From Akkermansia muciniphila (GTDB taxonomy: Bacteria; Verrucomicrobiota; Verrucomicrobiia; Opitutales; Opitutaceae): 37,061 nt of DNA. Below the pieces are notes generated by a model. That model did not search any database. It was not told the origin of the DNA and was given only the letters and a program-made list of their open reading frames with translations. Positions 8,262 through 18,082 of this stretch are shown here, one piece after another (the stretch's first letter is position 1; each line of letters opens with the position of its first letter). The DNA lies in the NCBI GenBank assembly GCA_945898185.1, contig CAMDHP010000012.1, positions 1-37,061 of the forward strand. The letters run 5' to 3'. The position numbers and the translations under genes are program-made.

Positions 8262-9947
8262 TCACGGCCAGCGCTGAGTTGCACAACCCCAAAAGACCAG
8301 CGCGGCGCCGAGCGCGGCGTGGACGCCCAGGACGGCGAGGGCGGAGGGAGCGCCTGCGAGCCAGCCCGGGTCGAGCAGCAGCACGGCGTCGTAAAAGCGC
8401 GAATCCTGCAGGTCGCGCATTGCGGTGAGGTAGCCGGACCAGCCCCAGTAGGTGGAGATGAAAGGGCGCACGCTCCACACCAACGCAGCGGGCAGCGCCA
8501 GCACCACGCCGGAGAGCGGGAGTTGAAAGCCGACAAGGTAGATGGATAACAACGACGCGCGGTCGGGCGATGTGAGTAGCGCGGAGAGCCCAAGGCAGAC
8601 GATGCTCATGGACGCGCCGACGGCGGCGAGCACGGCGAGCTGGGGCAGCCATGCGCCGGGGAATGCGCAGAGGAGTTTTACGAACACCGTCATCCAGACG
8701 CCTTGCACCGCGCCGAGGCCGGCGACGAAAAGGAGTTTGGCGGTCGCGTAGGCGGCGGGGCGCAGGCCGGCCATGCGCTCCTTCTCGAACAAGGCGCGTT
8801 CACCGGCGATCTCGCGGGCGCCGTTGTTGCTGCCCATCAGGCAGAGCAGGATGACTTGAAACAAAATCAACCCGGAGACGAGGGTGGCGGTGTTGGCGGC
8901 GTCGCGGCGGAACTCGGCGCGGGCCTGCAAGGTTTCTAGGATGCCGCCGTTTTGCTCAAGGCCTAGGCCCCGGAGTTGCGGCAGGCCTCCAAGGGCGAAG
9001 ATGACGACGAGGCACGGGAAACCGAAGGTGATAGCGGCGGTGAGCAGCAAGGTCGCACGGTCGCGCCCGAAGAGGCGGCCACGTCGCATCAGCAACGTGA
9101 GCAGTTGGCTAAAAAATCCCGGCCGTGCGGCCTGGGCCGGCGAGTGGCGGGGCGGGGCGGCGGGCTCGTCGAAGGCAATCTCCGCCACGGCAAGGGCGGG
9201 TGCGACAGGTGCGCGCCGCTCGCGCCAGAGAGTTACCGGGTGCTCGGCAAGGCGGTCGTAGAGAAAGAGCGCGTCCTGGATGCCGAAGTGGGCGAGCAGG
9301 GCGGGGAGTGAGCCCTGGAAAACAACCGAGCCCTCGTAGACCACGGTGACGGTGTCGAACTGGTCCAGTTTCGCGAGGTTGTGGATCACGCACAGCACGG
9401 TGCGGTGTTGCTCGGCGACGAGGCGGCGCAACACGGCTAGGATCTGGTCCTCGGAGCGGGGATCGAGGCCGCTGGTGACTTCGTCGCAGAGCAGACAGGC
9501 GGGCTCGGCGGCGAGTTCGAGGGCGAGACCGAGGCGGCGGAGTTGACCGCCGGAGAGTTTTTCCACCGCGGTGTCGGCGCGCTCGGTCAGGCCGACAAGG
9601 CCGAGCAAGGTGGCGAGACGACCCTTGTCATGGGTCTTCCGATACAGACGGAGGGCGGCGTCGAGCGACTCGGCGACGGTGAGTTTGCCGTGGGCGATGC
9701 TGAATTGCGGGGCAAAGGCCACTTCGCGCAGGAGATCCTCGGGCTTGGCGATGCGGTGGCCGCGCAGGAGGATATCGCCGCGCGCGGGCAGGATGCCGAG
9801 CAGGCCCTTGAGCAGCGTGGTTTTCCCGCAGCCGGACGGGCCGATGAGGGCGTGGAGCTGGCCGGCGGCGAAATCGGCGTCGGCGGTGTTTACAAGGGCG
9901 GGGGCTCCGTTGCGGGGGAGGACATCGAGCTGACGGCAGGCGAGCAT
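8262..9947 (-). CDS. ABCG-type ABC transporter, fused ATPase and ABC-2 permease
   Basis: The 561-aa protein has an N-terminal ATPase: Walker A GPSGCGKT (36-43), signature LSGGQ (131-135), Walker B CLLCDE (151-156) and switch H189. A linker (about 240-300) leads to a C-terminal ABC-2 membrane domain with about six hydrophobic helices (for example the LLLTAAITFGFPCLVVIFAL region and the final LALPAALVWSV stretch). This ATPase-then-membrane order is that of ABCG half-transporters, which act as dimers, usually as exporters. The frame is open far upstream into trpA's antisense; the ATG at 9947 was chosen because the ATPase fold starts there. Substrate unknown. Confidence 0.88.
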   Translation of the reverse strand: MLACRQLDVLPRNGAPALVNTADADFAAGQLHALIGPSGCGKTTLLKGLLGILPARGDILLRGHRIAKPEDLLREVAFAPQFSIAHGKLTVAESLDAALRLYRKTHDKGRLATLLGLVGLTERADTAVEKLSGGQLRRLGLALELAAEPACLLCDEVTSGLDPRSEDQILAVLRRLVAEQHRTVLCVIHNLAKLDQFDTVTVVYEGSVVFQGSLPALLAHFGIQDALFLYDRLAEHPVTLWRERRAPVAPALAVAEIAFDEPAAPPRHSPAQAARPGFFSQLLTLLMRRGRLFGRDRATLLLTAAITFGFPCLVVIFALGGLPQLRGLGLEQNGGILETLQARAEFRRDAANTATLVSGLILFQVILLCLMGSNNGAREIAGERALFEKERMAGLRPAAYATAKLLFVAGLGAVQGVWMTVFVKLLCAFPGAWLPQLAVLAAVGASMSIVCLGLSALLTSPDRASLLSIYLVGFQLPLSGVVLALPAALVWSVRPFISTYWGWSGYLTAMRDLQDSRFYDAVLLLDPGWLAGAPSALAVLGVHAALGAALVFWGCATQRWP

Positions 9948-10046
9948 GGGTAGCTCTCTAACACGATAAAAACAGCACGCAGTCGAGCATCCCTCGAAAA
10001 AAGCCTTTGCGCGCGGCGATGGATTTTGCGCCGATGCGGCTCTGCC

Positions 10047-10853
10047 ATGGACCGCATCACCCAATCCTTTGCCCGTGCCCGCTCGCAAAATCGCGCCGCC
10101 TTCGTCGCCTATCTTTGCGCCGGCGACCCCGATTTCGCAACTTCGCTGGAGGCTTGCCGAGCCCTGCTCCGCAACGGCGTGGACATCCTTGAACTGGGGG
10201 TTCCCTTTTCGGATCCGCTGGCCGACGGCCTCACCAACCAACTCGCCGCCCAGCGCGCGCTCGACGGGGGCATGACGATGGCCCAAGTCAACGAACTCGC
10301 GGTGGCGCTGCGAGCGGAGTTTCCCGAGGTGCCGCTGGTTTACTACACCTACTACAATCTGGTTTTCTCGAACGGCATCGAGGCCTACGTATCGGCAGCC
10401 AAGGCGGCGGGAGTGGACGCGTTGCTCACTTTGGACCTGCCGCCCGAGGAATCGGTGGACGTGTCGCAGGCCTGTGCCCGCCATGGACTAAAGACGGTTT
10501 TTATCGTCGCACCGACCACGCCGCCGGACCGTTTGCCGATGATCGCCGCGGCGGCGACCGGGTTTATCTACTACGTGTCACGCGAAGGAGTAACCGGGGT
10601 GCGTGACGCGGTGGCTGGTGGCATCCCCGAGGCGGTCTCTGCGATCAAGACGCATACGGCGCTCCCTGTGGTGGTGGGCTTCGGTATTGGCACGAAGGCG
10701 CACGTGAGCGAAGTCGCAAAGCACGCGGATGGTGTGGTGGTGGGCAGTGCGCTCGTGAATGTGATCCGGGACCACTTGCCGAGGCGGGCCGAGATCGCGG
10801 GTGCGATGGCGGTGAAAGTCGCGGATCTGGTCGCGGGCACGGCCCGTGCCTGA
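10047..10853 (+). CDS. trpA: Tryptophan synthase alpha chain
   Basis: TrpA cleaves indole-3-glycerol phosphate to indole and glyceraldehyde 3-phosphate; indole is then channelled to TrpB. The 268-aa protein shows the two catalytic acids in canonical numbering, E49 in DILELGVPFSDP and D60 in DPLADG. The phosphate-binding region is also present (GFGIGTKAHV, then DGVVVGSALV). The ATG at 10047 gives the usual family N-terminus (MDRITQSF); an ATG 21 bases upstream would only add seven unrelated residues. No other trp gene is in the window, so it stands alone, divergent from the ABCG operon with about 100 bases between starts. Confidence 0.96.
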   Translation: MDRITQSFARARSQNRAAFVAYLCAGDPDFATSLEACRALLRNGVDILELGVPFSDPLADGLTNQLAAQRALDGGMTMAQVNELAVALRAEFPEVPLVYYTYYNLVFSNGIEAYVSAAKAAGVDALLTLDLPPEESVDVSQACARHGLKTVFIVAPTTPPDRLPMIAAAATGFIYYVSREGVTGVRDAVAGGIPEAVSAIKTHTALPVVVGFGIGTKAHVSEVAKHADGVVVGSALVNVIRDHLPRRAEIAGAMAVKVADLVAGTARA

Positions 10854-11028
10854 TCGCCTGATTTTCGGGCGTAACCGGGCGCGGTCATCAATTAGACCCC
10901 AACGCCTTCCGCTTCTGCCCCGCTACTATTAAATGCAACCTGCATGACCCGGTGGAGTTTTTGTTTTACATTGGAATGAGCGACCCATTCGCTGCGCCGC
11001 GTCTCTAATCAAAATCGACCTAACACCT
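10854..11028. other. Intergenic region upstream of the respiratory operon
   Basis: Together with the small ORF that follows, this forms a 415-base gap between trpA and actA. It holds a 5-bp palindrome (ATGCA/TGCAT, 10933-10945) and a T-rich stretch around 10958-10970. I could not assign a convincing sigma-70 promoter, although the promoter of the long act-cco operon is expected here. Confidence 0.4.
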
Positions 11029-11226
11029 GTGAGCCAACCACACACGCGAAAGAACTTCATCGCCAAAGTGCTGGGCGCCTTTGCCGCTACGGGCATCATC
11101 GCCCCCCGATTGCTTGCGGGCTCATCGGCCCCTTCGGCTCGGTCAGATTCGTCCACCGCCGATAAGGCCCCGTTCTCCGTAAAGACGGATTCCCGTTCGG
11201 TCGCACGCTCCGAGGGCTTGGTTTAA
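11029..11226 (+). CDS. Small protein with Tat-like leader
   Basis: A 65-aa ORF starts at GTG 11029. Its N-terminus reads like a twin-arginine leader with one Arg replaced by Lys (TRKNFIAKVLG, then a hydrophobic run to APRLLA), followed by a short Ser/Ala/Asp-rich tail and no folded domain. Small Tat-leader-only proteins of this kind are annotated near metabolic genes in related bacteria. It lies 42 bases before actA on the same strand and could be the first gene of the operon. There is no Shine-Dalgarno motif. Codon use resembles the neighbours; confidence is moderate. Confidence 0.45.
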   Translation: MSQPHTRKNFIAKVLGAFAATGIIAPRLLAGSSAPSARSDSSTADKAPFSVKTDSRSVARSEGLV

Positions 11227-11268
11227 CTCGGCGCCTCCTAAACCGCCACCCGATCCACCTCTTTCGTC

Positions 11269-11925
11269 ATGTCCAAGCTTTTCCCCAAGTCGGTTAACAA
11301 ACTGCCGCTTCAAATCCTGATCTTCATCGGACTCACCGCCAGTATCGTGGCGGCCGGCATCACCTATTACGCGACTCCGAAGTATTCGCGCGTAGGCTAC
11401 GCCCCGGTGCAGCCCGTGCCCTTCAACCACGCACTCCACGCCGGCCATCTGGGCATGGATTGCCGCTACTGCCACAGCAACGTCGAAAAGTCCGGCCACT
11501 CCAATGTGCCGACCGCACAGACGTGCATGAACTGCCATAATCAGATCAAGACCGACAGCCCTTTGCTCGCGCCCGTGCGTGAAAGCTATGCTTCGGGAAA
11601 TCCAGTTCCTTGGGTAAAAATACACAAGGCGCCAGACTACGTCTACTTTAACCATTCCGTCCACGTCGCGCGCGGCGTTTCATGCGTCGAATGTCACGGC
11701 AAGATCAACGAGATGGAAGTCGTTCACCACGCCAAGCCTCTCTCCATGGGATGGTGTTTGGAGTGTCATCGCGAACCCGAGAAGTTCGTTCGCGACCCCA
11801 AGCTCGTCACCAATCTTGACTGGAAGCATCCCGGCGGCACGGCCGCTCAAATCGAAGAGGGCAAGAAATTTGTCCACGATTGGAACATTCAACCTCCCCA
11901 AAGTTGCTCCGGTTGCCACCGCTGA
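11269..11925 (+). CDS. actA: Alternative complex III pentahaem cytochrome c subunit ActA
   Basis: ActA is the multihaem periplasmic cytochrome of alternative complex III, passing electrons from the quinol-oxidising core to the mono-haem subunit or oxidase. The 218-aa protein has one N-terminal membrane anchor (about residues 15-37) and five CxxCH haem-binding motifs: CRYCH, CMNCH, CVECH, CLECH and CSGCH. This matches the pentahaem form of the family. It is the first certain gene of a co-directional operon, 31 bases before actB. The ATG at 11269 places the anchor directly after a short basic N-terminus. Confidence 0.95.
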   Translation: MSKLFPKSVNKLPLQILIFIGLTASIVAAGITYYATPKYSRVGYAPVQPVPFNHALHAGHLGMDCRYCHSNVEKSGHSNVPTAQTCMNCHNQIKTDSPLLAPVRESYASGNPVPWVKIHKAPDYVYFNHSVHVARGVSCVECHGKINEMEVVHHAKPLSMGWCLECHREPEKFVRDPKLVTNLDWKHPGGTAAQIEEGKKFVHDWNIQPPQSCSGCHR

Positions 11926-11956
11926 GCCCCGCACCTTCTGATCGCCCTCATCGCCG

Positions 11957-14900
11957 ATGAAACGCAAATTTGACCACTCCGCGCCTGCTAACTCCGAGTC
12001 CCTCGCGACCGGTCCTCGCTACTGGCGCAGTCTCGACGACCTCGCCGCCACGCCTGCCGTGCAAGCCCAGCTCGACCGCGAGTTTCCCGAGGGTGCCGAT
12101 AACTTGAATGGCGTGGATCGCCGCAAGTTTTTCAAGCTCATGGCCGCCTCCTTCGCCCTCGGTGGCGTGGGTCTGGCCGCCGGTTGCCGCCGTCCCGAGG
12201 CGCACATCCTCGCATACGGAAAATCGGTTGAAAACATCGTCCCAGGCCTTCCGCTTTACTACGCGTCCGCGATGCCGATCCGGCGCAATGCCATCCCCGT
12301 GCTGGCCGAGACCCATCAGGGCCGCCCGACCAAACTCGAGGGTAACCCGACCTTTGCTCCCTACGGTGGCGCTACAAACGCACTCGTCCAGGCCTCTGTC
12401 CTCGATCTCTACGATGTGGATCGTTCGACGACCCACACGCTCAAGGGTGCCGCCGCCACAGCCGCCCAGATCAACGACCTGCTCGCCGCTATCGGCACGG
12501 CTGCGAAAGCCGAAAACGGAGCCGGTCTGGTTTTCCTCGCCGAGTCATCTGGCTCGCCCACCCGCGCTCGTCTTGTCTCCAAGCTAAAGCGTGACCTGCC
12601 GAAGGCTATCTGGGCCGAGTATGAGCCCGTCGCCGAAGAGCCGCCCGCCGCCGCCGCGGAAGCCGTTTTCGGTCGCTCCGACGTCAAACCCCTCTATCGC
12701 TTCGCCAAGGCCAAGCGAGTTCTCTCACTCGACGCCGATTTCTTCGCCGCCGAGGCCGGTGCACTCGGCTACGCCCGCGATTTCGCCAAGGGCCGCAAAG
12801 CCCTTAATAAGGACGCCGAGTTAAACCGCCTCTACTCGGTCGAGAGCACTTTTACTATCACCGGCTCCATGGCGGATCACCGCCTCCGCCTCGCGAGCAG
12901 CCACCTGCTGGCCTTCGCCGCCGCTCTCGCCGGTCGTATCACAGGCAAGGCTACCTTCGCCCAGCTCGAGCAGGGTTTGATCTTTAAGGACCAGGAAAAG
13001 TGGCTCGCCGCCTGCGCCGCCGATCTCGTTGCGCACAAAGGTCACGCGCTCGTCGTTGCGGGTGCCCACCTGCCAGCCGAAGTTCATGCGCTCGTTTACG
13101 CGCTCAACATCGCCCTCGACGCAGTGGGTAACACCATCGATTTCGTCGCCGTGCCGTCTCCGGCCACGACGGGCATTACCGACGTCGCCAAATTGCTCGA
13201 TGCCGGTTCGGTCAAGTCTCTCGTTATCCTTGGTGGCAACCCTGCTTACAACGCCCCGGCCGATCTCAATTTTGCCGCCGCGATCAAGAAGGCCGGCCAA
13301 GTCGTGCGCCTCGGTTACCATGTTGACGAGACGTCTGCGGCCGCTCCCTCCGGAGCCCACCTCGCCGCCGCCCACTACCTCGAATCATGGGGCGATGCCC
13401 GCACCGCCGATGGCACCATCGTGCCAGTGCAGCCGATGATTCTCCCGCTCTTCAACGGCGTCACCGAGCTGGAAGTTATCGCCCGTATCCTTGGTGAGGC
13501 CAAAACCGACGGCTACTCGCTCGTTTTTGAAACCATCACCGCCCTCAATGCCCTCGGCGGCGTGGTCGGAGAGAAAGGTTTCCGCCAGTTCTTGCATGAT
13601 GGTCTGCTCGCCGGCTCCGCCTACGCGGTGACCAACGTTACGTTATCCGCCACCGGCCTTGGCCGACTACTGGCCCTCGCGCCTTCGACGCCCGCCGTTG
13701 ATGAAAACAGTCTGGAAGTCCGGTTCACTTTCGACGCGAAGGTGGACGACGGTCGCTTCGCCAATAATGGATGGCTTCAGGAGTGCCCGGAGCCCATGAC
13801 CAAGCTGGCTTGGGACAACGCCTTCCTCGTTTCGCCCCGTCTCGGTAAGAAGCTCGGCATCGAACCCGGCGGCTCGATGATCCAGGTCGCCCGGAAGGAG
13901 ACCGCGAACTTCTCTCGCGGCAAAGAGAAGGCTTTTATTGGCGAACTCGTAATCGGTGGTCGCAAGATTCGCGGCCCCATTCACATCCAGCCCGGCATGT
14001 CGAACTACACCGTCGCCGTGGCCCTCGGTTACGGTCGCACCGTGACCGGCCGGGTCGGCACGGATGTCGGCGTCAACGCTTACGCCCTTCGCGGCACCGA
14101 TGGCCTCGCCGTCGCAACGGGGGCCCAGCTCACCGTCGTCCCCGGTGAATTTGCCGAACTCGCCAACACCCAGGAACACTGGTCAATGGAAGGCCGCGAC
14201 ATCGTGCGCGAGGCCAACCTCGAAGAGTTTAAAAACAACCCGGGTTTCGCCGCCACCATGGGCATGGAGGCGCACACGCCTGCTGTTTACGGCGACTACA
14301 CTCCGGAGCAGTTCGCTAAGCTGACCAACGCTGAGCGCGCCGAGCTCTCATCAAAGCGCGCCCAGACGACGCCGCGCGGTGGCTCGTTGATGGAGAGTCC
14401 CGACTTCTCCGGTCCCAATGCGCACCTCGATGGCGTGCACCAGTGGGGCATGTCCATTGACCTGAATACGTGCATCGGTTGCAGCGCGTGCGTCATCGCC
14501 TGTCAGGCCGAGAACAACATCCCCATCGTCGGCAAGGACCAGGTTCTCCGCGGACGCGAGATGCACTGGATTCGCCTCGATCGCTACTACTCCGATGGCA
14601 ACATCGAGGCCGGCGCTTTCGGCGGCCCCGGCAACGCCCAGCTCCCCGAGGACCCGCAGGTCTCGATGCAGGCCGTCGCTTGCATGCATTGCGAACTCGC
14701 ACCCTGCGAGACCGTGTGCCCCGTGAACGCCACCGTCCACGATCAGGAAGGCCTCAACACGATGGCCTACAATCGGTGTATCGGCACCCGCTACTGCGCG
14801 AACAACTGTCCCTACAAGGTTCGTCGTTTCAATTTCTTCGATTATAACAAGCGTTCGCTCGACGAGCTCTACATGGGGCCGCTTGGTAAGTCCGGCATGC

Positions 14901-15427
14901 CCGAACTGGTCAAGATGGTGAAAAACCCCGATGTGACCGTGCGGATGCGCGGCGTGATGGAGAAGTGCACCTACTGCGTGCAGCGTATCCAGCAGGCCAA
15001 GATCAAGCAAAAGGTTGCCGCCGGCGCTTCCGCCAATGTCGAGATCCCCGACGGTTCCTTCAAGGTCGCCTGCCAACAGGTTTGCCCGGTCGAGGCCATC
15101 GAGTTTGGAAACATCAAGGACGTGAACAGCCGCGTCTCGCAGGCCAAGGCCCGCGAGCAGGATTATCAACTCCTCGGTTACCTGAATATCCGCCCCCGGA
15201 CCACCTTCCTCGGCAAGCTCCGCAACCCGAATCCGGCCATGCCCGACTACGCCAAATTGCCGCTCAGCCGTCAGGAATACGAAAAGAAGAATTATCCCGC
15301 CGGCATGGAACACGGGGGCGGCCACGATGCTCCCCACGGCGAAGGTCGCGCGCCCAAGCACGATTCTCACGGTGAGGCAAAACCTCATGCCCTCCTTGGT
15401 AAAAACTTCTTCGGAGGTAACTCCTAA
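11957..15427 (+). CDS. actB: Alternative complex III iron-sulfur subunit ActB
   Basis: ActB joins a molybdopterin-oxidoreductase-like domain, known from the family to carry no molybdenum cofactor, to a ferredoxin-like domain that relays electrons. At 1156 aa it has family length. A Tat motif with RR at 55-56 (DRRKFFK, then a hydrophobic stretch and AAGC) directs export. The C-terminal domain has Cys sets starting at C839 ([11 protein letters not shown]), C909 (CMHCELAPC), C941 ([11 protein letters not shown]), C1004 (CTYC) and C1039 (CQQVCP), enough for four clusters. The end is His/Gly-rich. Its stop overlaps the actC start by one base. Confidence 0.95.
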   Translation: MKRKFDHSAPANSESLATGPRYWRSLDDLAATPAVQAQLDREFPEGADNLNGVDRRKFFKLMAASFALGGVGLAAGCRRPEAHILAYGKSVENIVPGLPLYYASAMPIRRNAIPVLAETHQGRPTKLEGNPTFAPYGGATNALVQASVLDLYDVDRSTTHTLKGAAATAAQINDLLAAIGTAAKAENGAGLVFLAESSGSPTRARLVSKLKRDLPKAIWAEYEPVAEEPPAAAAEAVFGRSDVKPLYRFAKAKRVLSLDADFFAAEAGALGYARDFAKGRKALNKDAELNRLYSVESTFTITGSMADHRLRLASSHLLAFAAALAGRITGKATFAQLEQGLIFKDQEKWLAACAADLVAHKGHALVVAGAHLPAEVHALVYALNIALDAVGNTIDFVAVPSPATTGITDVAKLLDAGSVKSLVILGGNPAYNAPADLNFAAAIKKAGQVVRLGYHVDETSAAAPSGAHLAAAHYLESWGDARTADGTIVPVQPMILPLFNGVTELEVIARILGEAKTDGYSLVFETITALNALGGVVGEKGFRQFLHDGLLAGSAYAVTNVTLSATGLGRLLALAPSTPAVDENSLEVRFTFDAKVDDGRFANNGWLQECPEPMTKLAWDNAFLVSPRLGKKLGIEPGGSMIQVARKETANFSRGKEKAFIGELVIGGRKIRGPIHIQPGMSNYTVAVALGYGRTVTGRVGTDVGVNAYALRGTDGLAVATGAQLTVVPGEFAELANTQEHWSMEGRDIVREANLEEFKNNPGFAATMGMEAHTPAVYGDYTPEQFAKLTNAERAELSSKRAQTTPRGGSLMESPDFSGPNAHLDGVHQWGMSIDLNTCIGCSACVIACQAENNIPIVGKDQVLRGREMHWIRLDRYYSDGNIEAGAFGGPGNAQLPEDPQVSMQAVACMHCELAPCETVCPVNATVHDQEGLNTMAYNRCIGTRYCANNCPYKVRRFNFFDYNKRSLDELYMGPLGKSGMPELVKMVKNPDVTVRMRGVMEKCTYCVQRIQQAKIKQKVAAGASANVEIPDGSFKVACQQVCPVEAIEFGNIKDVNSRVSQAKAREQDYQLLGYLNIRPRTTFLGKLRNPNPAMPDYAKLPLSRQEYEKKNYPAGMEHGGGHDAPHGEGRAPKHDSHGEAKPHALLGKNFFGGNS

Positions 15428-15429
15428 TG
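15413..15429 (+). promoter_or_regulatory. Ribosome binding site of actC within a mini-hairpin
   Basis: GGAGG at 15413-15417 lies 9 bases before the actC ATG. GGAG (15413-15416) can pair with CTCC at 15421-15424 around a four-base loop. The site lies in the last codons of actB, and a ribosome finishing actB would melt it, which fits translational coupling at the one-base overlap. Confidence 0.5.
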
Positions 15430-16872
15430 GCTCATTCCGCACACACTGAACACGCCGCCCCGGCGATCCTCGCCGAGGTCAACCCGGCGCCCCTTCCGCG
15501 CGCGATTCTCGTTGAGAACAATCGCAGCTTTAATTGGGTCACCGAGAAGATCTGCGGCATCATTGAAGGCCCCACCCCCCGCTGGTGGTGGATATCTTTC
15601 GCTGTCTCCTGCTTCATCGCCAGCTTCACCGTCCTCGGCATCGTTTACCTCGTTTCGACGGGCGTCGGCGTCTGGGGTCACGCGAATCCGGTGAACTGGG
15701 CCTGGGATATCGTAAACTTCGTGTTCTGGATCGGTATCGGCCACGCCGGCACCTTGATCTCTGCGATCTTGTGTCTGCTTCGCCAAAAGTGGCGCACATC
15801 CATTAATCGCGCCGCCGAGGCCATGACGATTTTCGCCGTGGTTTGCGCCGGTATCTTCCCGGTTTTCCACGTTGGCCGTGTCTGGTTCGCGGTCTGGCCC
15901 GGCTACCTTTTCCCGGTGCCCAACGCCAACGCCATCTGGCCGAATTTCCGTTCGCCGCTGGAGTGGGACGTGTTTGCCGTCTCGACCTACGGAACCGTCT
16001 CCGTGCTTTTCTGGTATATCGGCCTCATCCCCGATTTGGCCGTGCTGCGCGACCGTTTCCTTAAAACCGGCAACAAGGTGAAGTCCGCCCTCTACGGCTT
16101 CTTTGCCATGGGCTGGCGCGGCAGTAACCGCCACTGGAGCAACTACGAGATGGCCTACCTCATCTTGGCCGGTATTTCGACTCCCCTCGTGTTATCGGTG
16201 CACACCATCGTTTCGTTCGACTTCGCCGTCTCGCTCATCCCCGGCTGGCACACCACGATCTTTCCCCCCTACTTCGTGGCGGGCGCGATCTTCTCGGGCT
16301 TCGGCATGGTGCTTACGCTCATGCTACCGCTGCGCGCCATCTTCCGTTTGGAGGATCTCATCACGCAGTATCACATAGACTGCATGTGTAAGATCATCTT
16401 GGCCACCGGCACCATCGTCGGCTACGCCTACGGCATCGAGTTCTTCATCGCCTGGTATGGCTCTAATCCCTACGAGGGCTTCGCTTTCATCAACCGTGCC
16501 TTCGGTCACTACGCTTGGGCTTACTGGATCATGATCACCTGTAACGTCATCACGCCCCAGTTCTTCTGGTTCAAGAAGGTGCGCCAGAACATCGTCCTCG
16601 TGTGGATCCTTTCGATCTTTGTGAACGTCGGAATGTGGTTCGAGCGTTTCGTGATCATCGTCACCTCGCTGGCTCGTGATTATTTGCCCAGCTCGTGGGG
16701 TTACTACAGCCCCTCCGCAGTCGAGATTTTCACATTCTTCGGCACTTTCGGCGTCTTCGGCGTCTTGTTCCTCCTCTTCATCCGCTTCCTCCCCATCATG
16801 CCGATGGCCGAGCTCAAAGCCGTCATGCCCCAGGCCGATCCACATGCCGGCCATGGCGATTCCAAACACTAA
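15427..16872 (+). CDS. actC: Alternative complex III membrane subunit ActC (NrfD-like)
   Basis: ActC is the larger quinol-interacting NrfD/PsrC-like integral membrane subunit of the complex. The 481-aa protein has about ten hydrophobic helices, beginning after a soluble N-terminal ~50 residues with the [20 protein letters not shown] segment. A family-typical [19 protein letters not shown] helix follows, where the His lies in a membrane segment implicated in the quinol site of NrfD proteins. A His/Asp-rich tail ends the protein. Start and GGAGG spacing (9 bases) agree. The next gene, actD, starts 24 bases later. Confidence 0.95.
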   Translation: MAHSAHTEHAAPAILAEVNPAPLPRAILVENNRSFNWVTEKICGIIEGPTPRWWWISFAVSCFIASFTVLGIVYLVSTGVGVWGHANPVNWAWDIVNFVFWIGIGHAGTLISAILCLLRQKWRTSINRAAEAMTIFAVVCAGIFPVFHVGRVWFAVWPGYLFPVPNANAIWPNFRSPLEWDVFAVSTYGTVSVLFWYIGLIPDLAVLRDRFLKTGNKVKSALYGFFAMGWRGSNRHWSNYEMAYLILAGISTPLVLSVHTIVSFDFAVSLIPGWHTTIFPPYFVAGAIFSGFGMVLTLMLPLRAIFRLEDLITQYHIDCMCKIILATGTIVGYAYGIEFFIAWYGSNPYEGFAFINRAFGHYAWAYWIMITCNVITPQFFWFKKVRQNIVLVWILSIFVNVGMWFERFVIIVTSLARDYLPSSWGYYSPSAVEIFTFFGTFGVFGVLFLLFIRFLPIMPMAELKAVMPQADPHAGHGDSKH

Positions 16873-16896
16873 GCCACCCTTTAAAAAACCACACCC

Positions 16897-17430
16897 ATGG
16901 CTGACTCCATTTACGGCTTGATGGCCCGCTTCGACTCCGCATCGGAAATTTTCCACGCGGCCAAGAAAGTGCGCGACGCCGGTTTTAAAAACTGGGACTG
17001 CATCACTCCTTTCCCCATCCATGGATTGGACGGGGCGATGGGTGTTCGTCGTTCGCACGTTCCCAAGTTCTCCCTCGTCGGCGGCCTCGCCGGCTTCACC
17101 ACTGGGATGTCCATGATCTGGTTTACCGGCGCGTTCGACTACCCGTTGATCGTCGGCGGCAAGCCCTACTTCAGCCCGCTTTTCGCGTTCCCGATTGCTT
17201 ACGAGCTCACCATTCTGTTTACCGCGTTCGCGACCATCGCGGGCATGTTCATCCTTAACTGGCTTCCCCAGCACTATCACCCGGTGTTGAAATCAGACCA
17301 AATCACCCGTGGCTTGGACGACACGTTCTACGTCGTTATCGAGGCTCGCGATCCCAAGTTCGATCTCATCCGCGCCAAGGCCCTTCTCACCCAGTCCGGC
17401 GCCAAGGAAATCTCCGAACTGGAGGCCTAA
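16897..17430 (+). CDS. actD: Alternative complex III subunit ActD (DUF3341)
   Basis: ActD is a small membrane subunit of the complex with a cytoplasmic domain and two transmembrane helices. The 177-aa sequence shows the DUF3341 pattern: an N-terminal domain beginning YGLMARFDSASEIFHAAKKV, the segment WDCITPFPIHGLDGAMGVRRS, then two hydrophobic helices (about residues 60-80 and 95-125) separated by a short loop ending in GGKPYFSP. The remainder is soluble. It lies between actC and actE in the conserved order; actE starts four bases after its stop, with the actE ribosome site inside the last codons of actD. Confidence 0.94.
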   Translation: MADSIYGLMARFDSASEIFHAAKKVRDAGFKNWDCITPFPIHGLDGAMGVRRSHVPKFSLVGGLAGFTTGMSMIWFTGAFDYPLIVGGKPYFSPLFAFPIAYELTILFTAFATIAGMFILNWLPQHYHPVLKSDQITRGLDDTFYVVIEARDPKFDLIRAKALLTQSGAKEISELEA

Positions 17431-17434
17431 GACC

Positions 17435-18082
17435 ATGCGCTACGCCTATCTCGTTCTCTTCTTTTTCCTCGTCACCGCGATCTCGGTGTTGGGCTTCCGT
17501 GGTTCAACGACCACCCGCCCTCCGCTCGAGATTTTCCCGGACATGGATCATCAGGCAAAATACAAGCCCCAGGCCGAGTCCGCGTTCTTCGCGGATAAAC
17601 GCACCGACCGCCCTTCTCCGGCGGGTTCGGTTGCGTTTGGGCGCACTGCGATCCAATCGGACGGCAACTTTCTCGCCGCCGACGATCATATGTATCGCGG
17701 CACGCAGGCAGACGGCACCTACGCCCGCGGTTTCCCGTCCTCGATCACCGTCGACGGCAAACTTCTCGAGCGCGGCCAGCTCAAATACACCATCTACTGC
17801 GCGCCTTGCCACGGTGCGATCGGCGATGGCAACGGCATCACCAAGCAGTATGGCATGGGCGCTACGCCGACTTATCACGATGAGCGGCTCCGCAATATTC
17901 CCGAGGGCGACATTTACCACACTATCACCGCCGGGAAAAACAACATGCTGTCCTACGCTGATAAACTCGAGCCTGCCGATCGCTGGGCCGTCGTCGCCTA
18001 CGTGCGCGCCCTCCAGCGCGCGCAGACCGGCACCGTCGCCGACGTTCCCTCCTCCCATAAATCCGAGCTTGGTCTGAAATGA
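17435..18082 (+). CDS. actE: Alternative complex III mono-haem cytochrome c subunit ActE
   Basis: ActE is the mono-haem cytochrome subunit. The 215-aa protein starts with a signal or lipoprotein-like hydrophobic segment (LVLFFFLVTAISVL). The family stretch PLEIFPDMDHQ.K..PQ comes next, and then one haem site CAPCH (C122, C125, H126) with a likely Met ligand in NNMLSY. The frame is open upstream to 17309, but the ATG at 17435 is 9 bases after GGAGG (17421-17425) and begins the signal segment, which decides the start. Its stop overlaps actF by four bases (ATGA). Confidence 0.95.
   Translation: MRYAYLVLFFFLVTAISVLGFRGSTTTRPPLEIFPDMDHQAKYKPQAESAFFADKRTDRPSPAGSVAFGRTAIQSDGNFLAADDHMYRGTQADGTYARGFPSSITVDGKLLERGQLKYTIYCAPCHGAIGDGNGITKQYGMGATPTYHDERLRNIPEGDIYHTITAGKNNMLSYADKLEPADRWAVVAYVRALQRAQTGTVADVPSSHKSELGLK

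Noticed and set aside
11957-15427. ActB as a catalytic molybdenum enzyme
   Set aside because: The act gene context identifies it as the complex III subunit, whose molybdopterin-like domain is known to lack the cofactor.
14351-15442. Long open frame antisense to actB
   Set aside because: It mirrors a well-supported gene; high GC keeps opposite frames open. The same holds for long frames opposite actF (18208-19410), the permeases (28001-29347) and the oxygenase (35152-36213).
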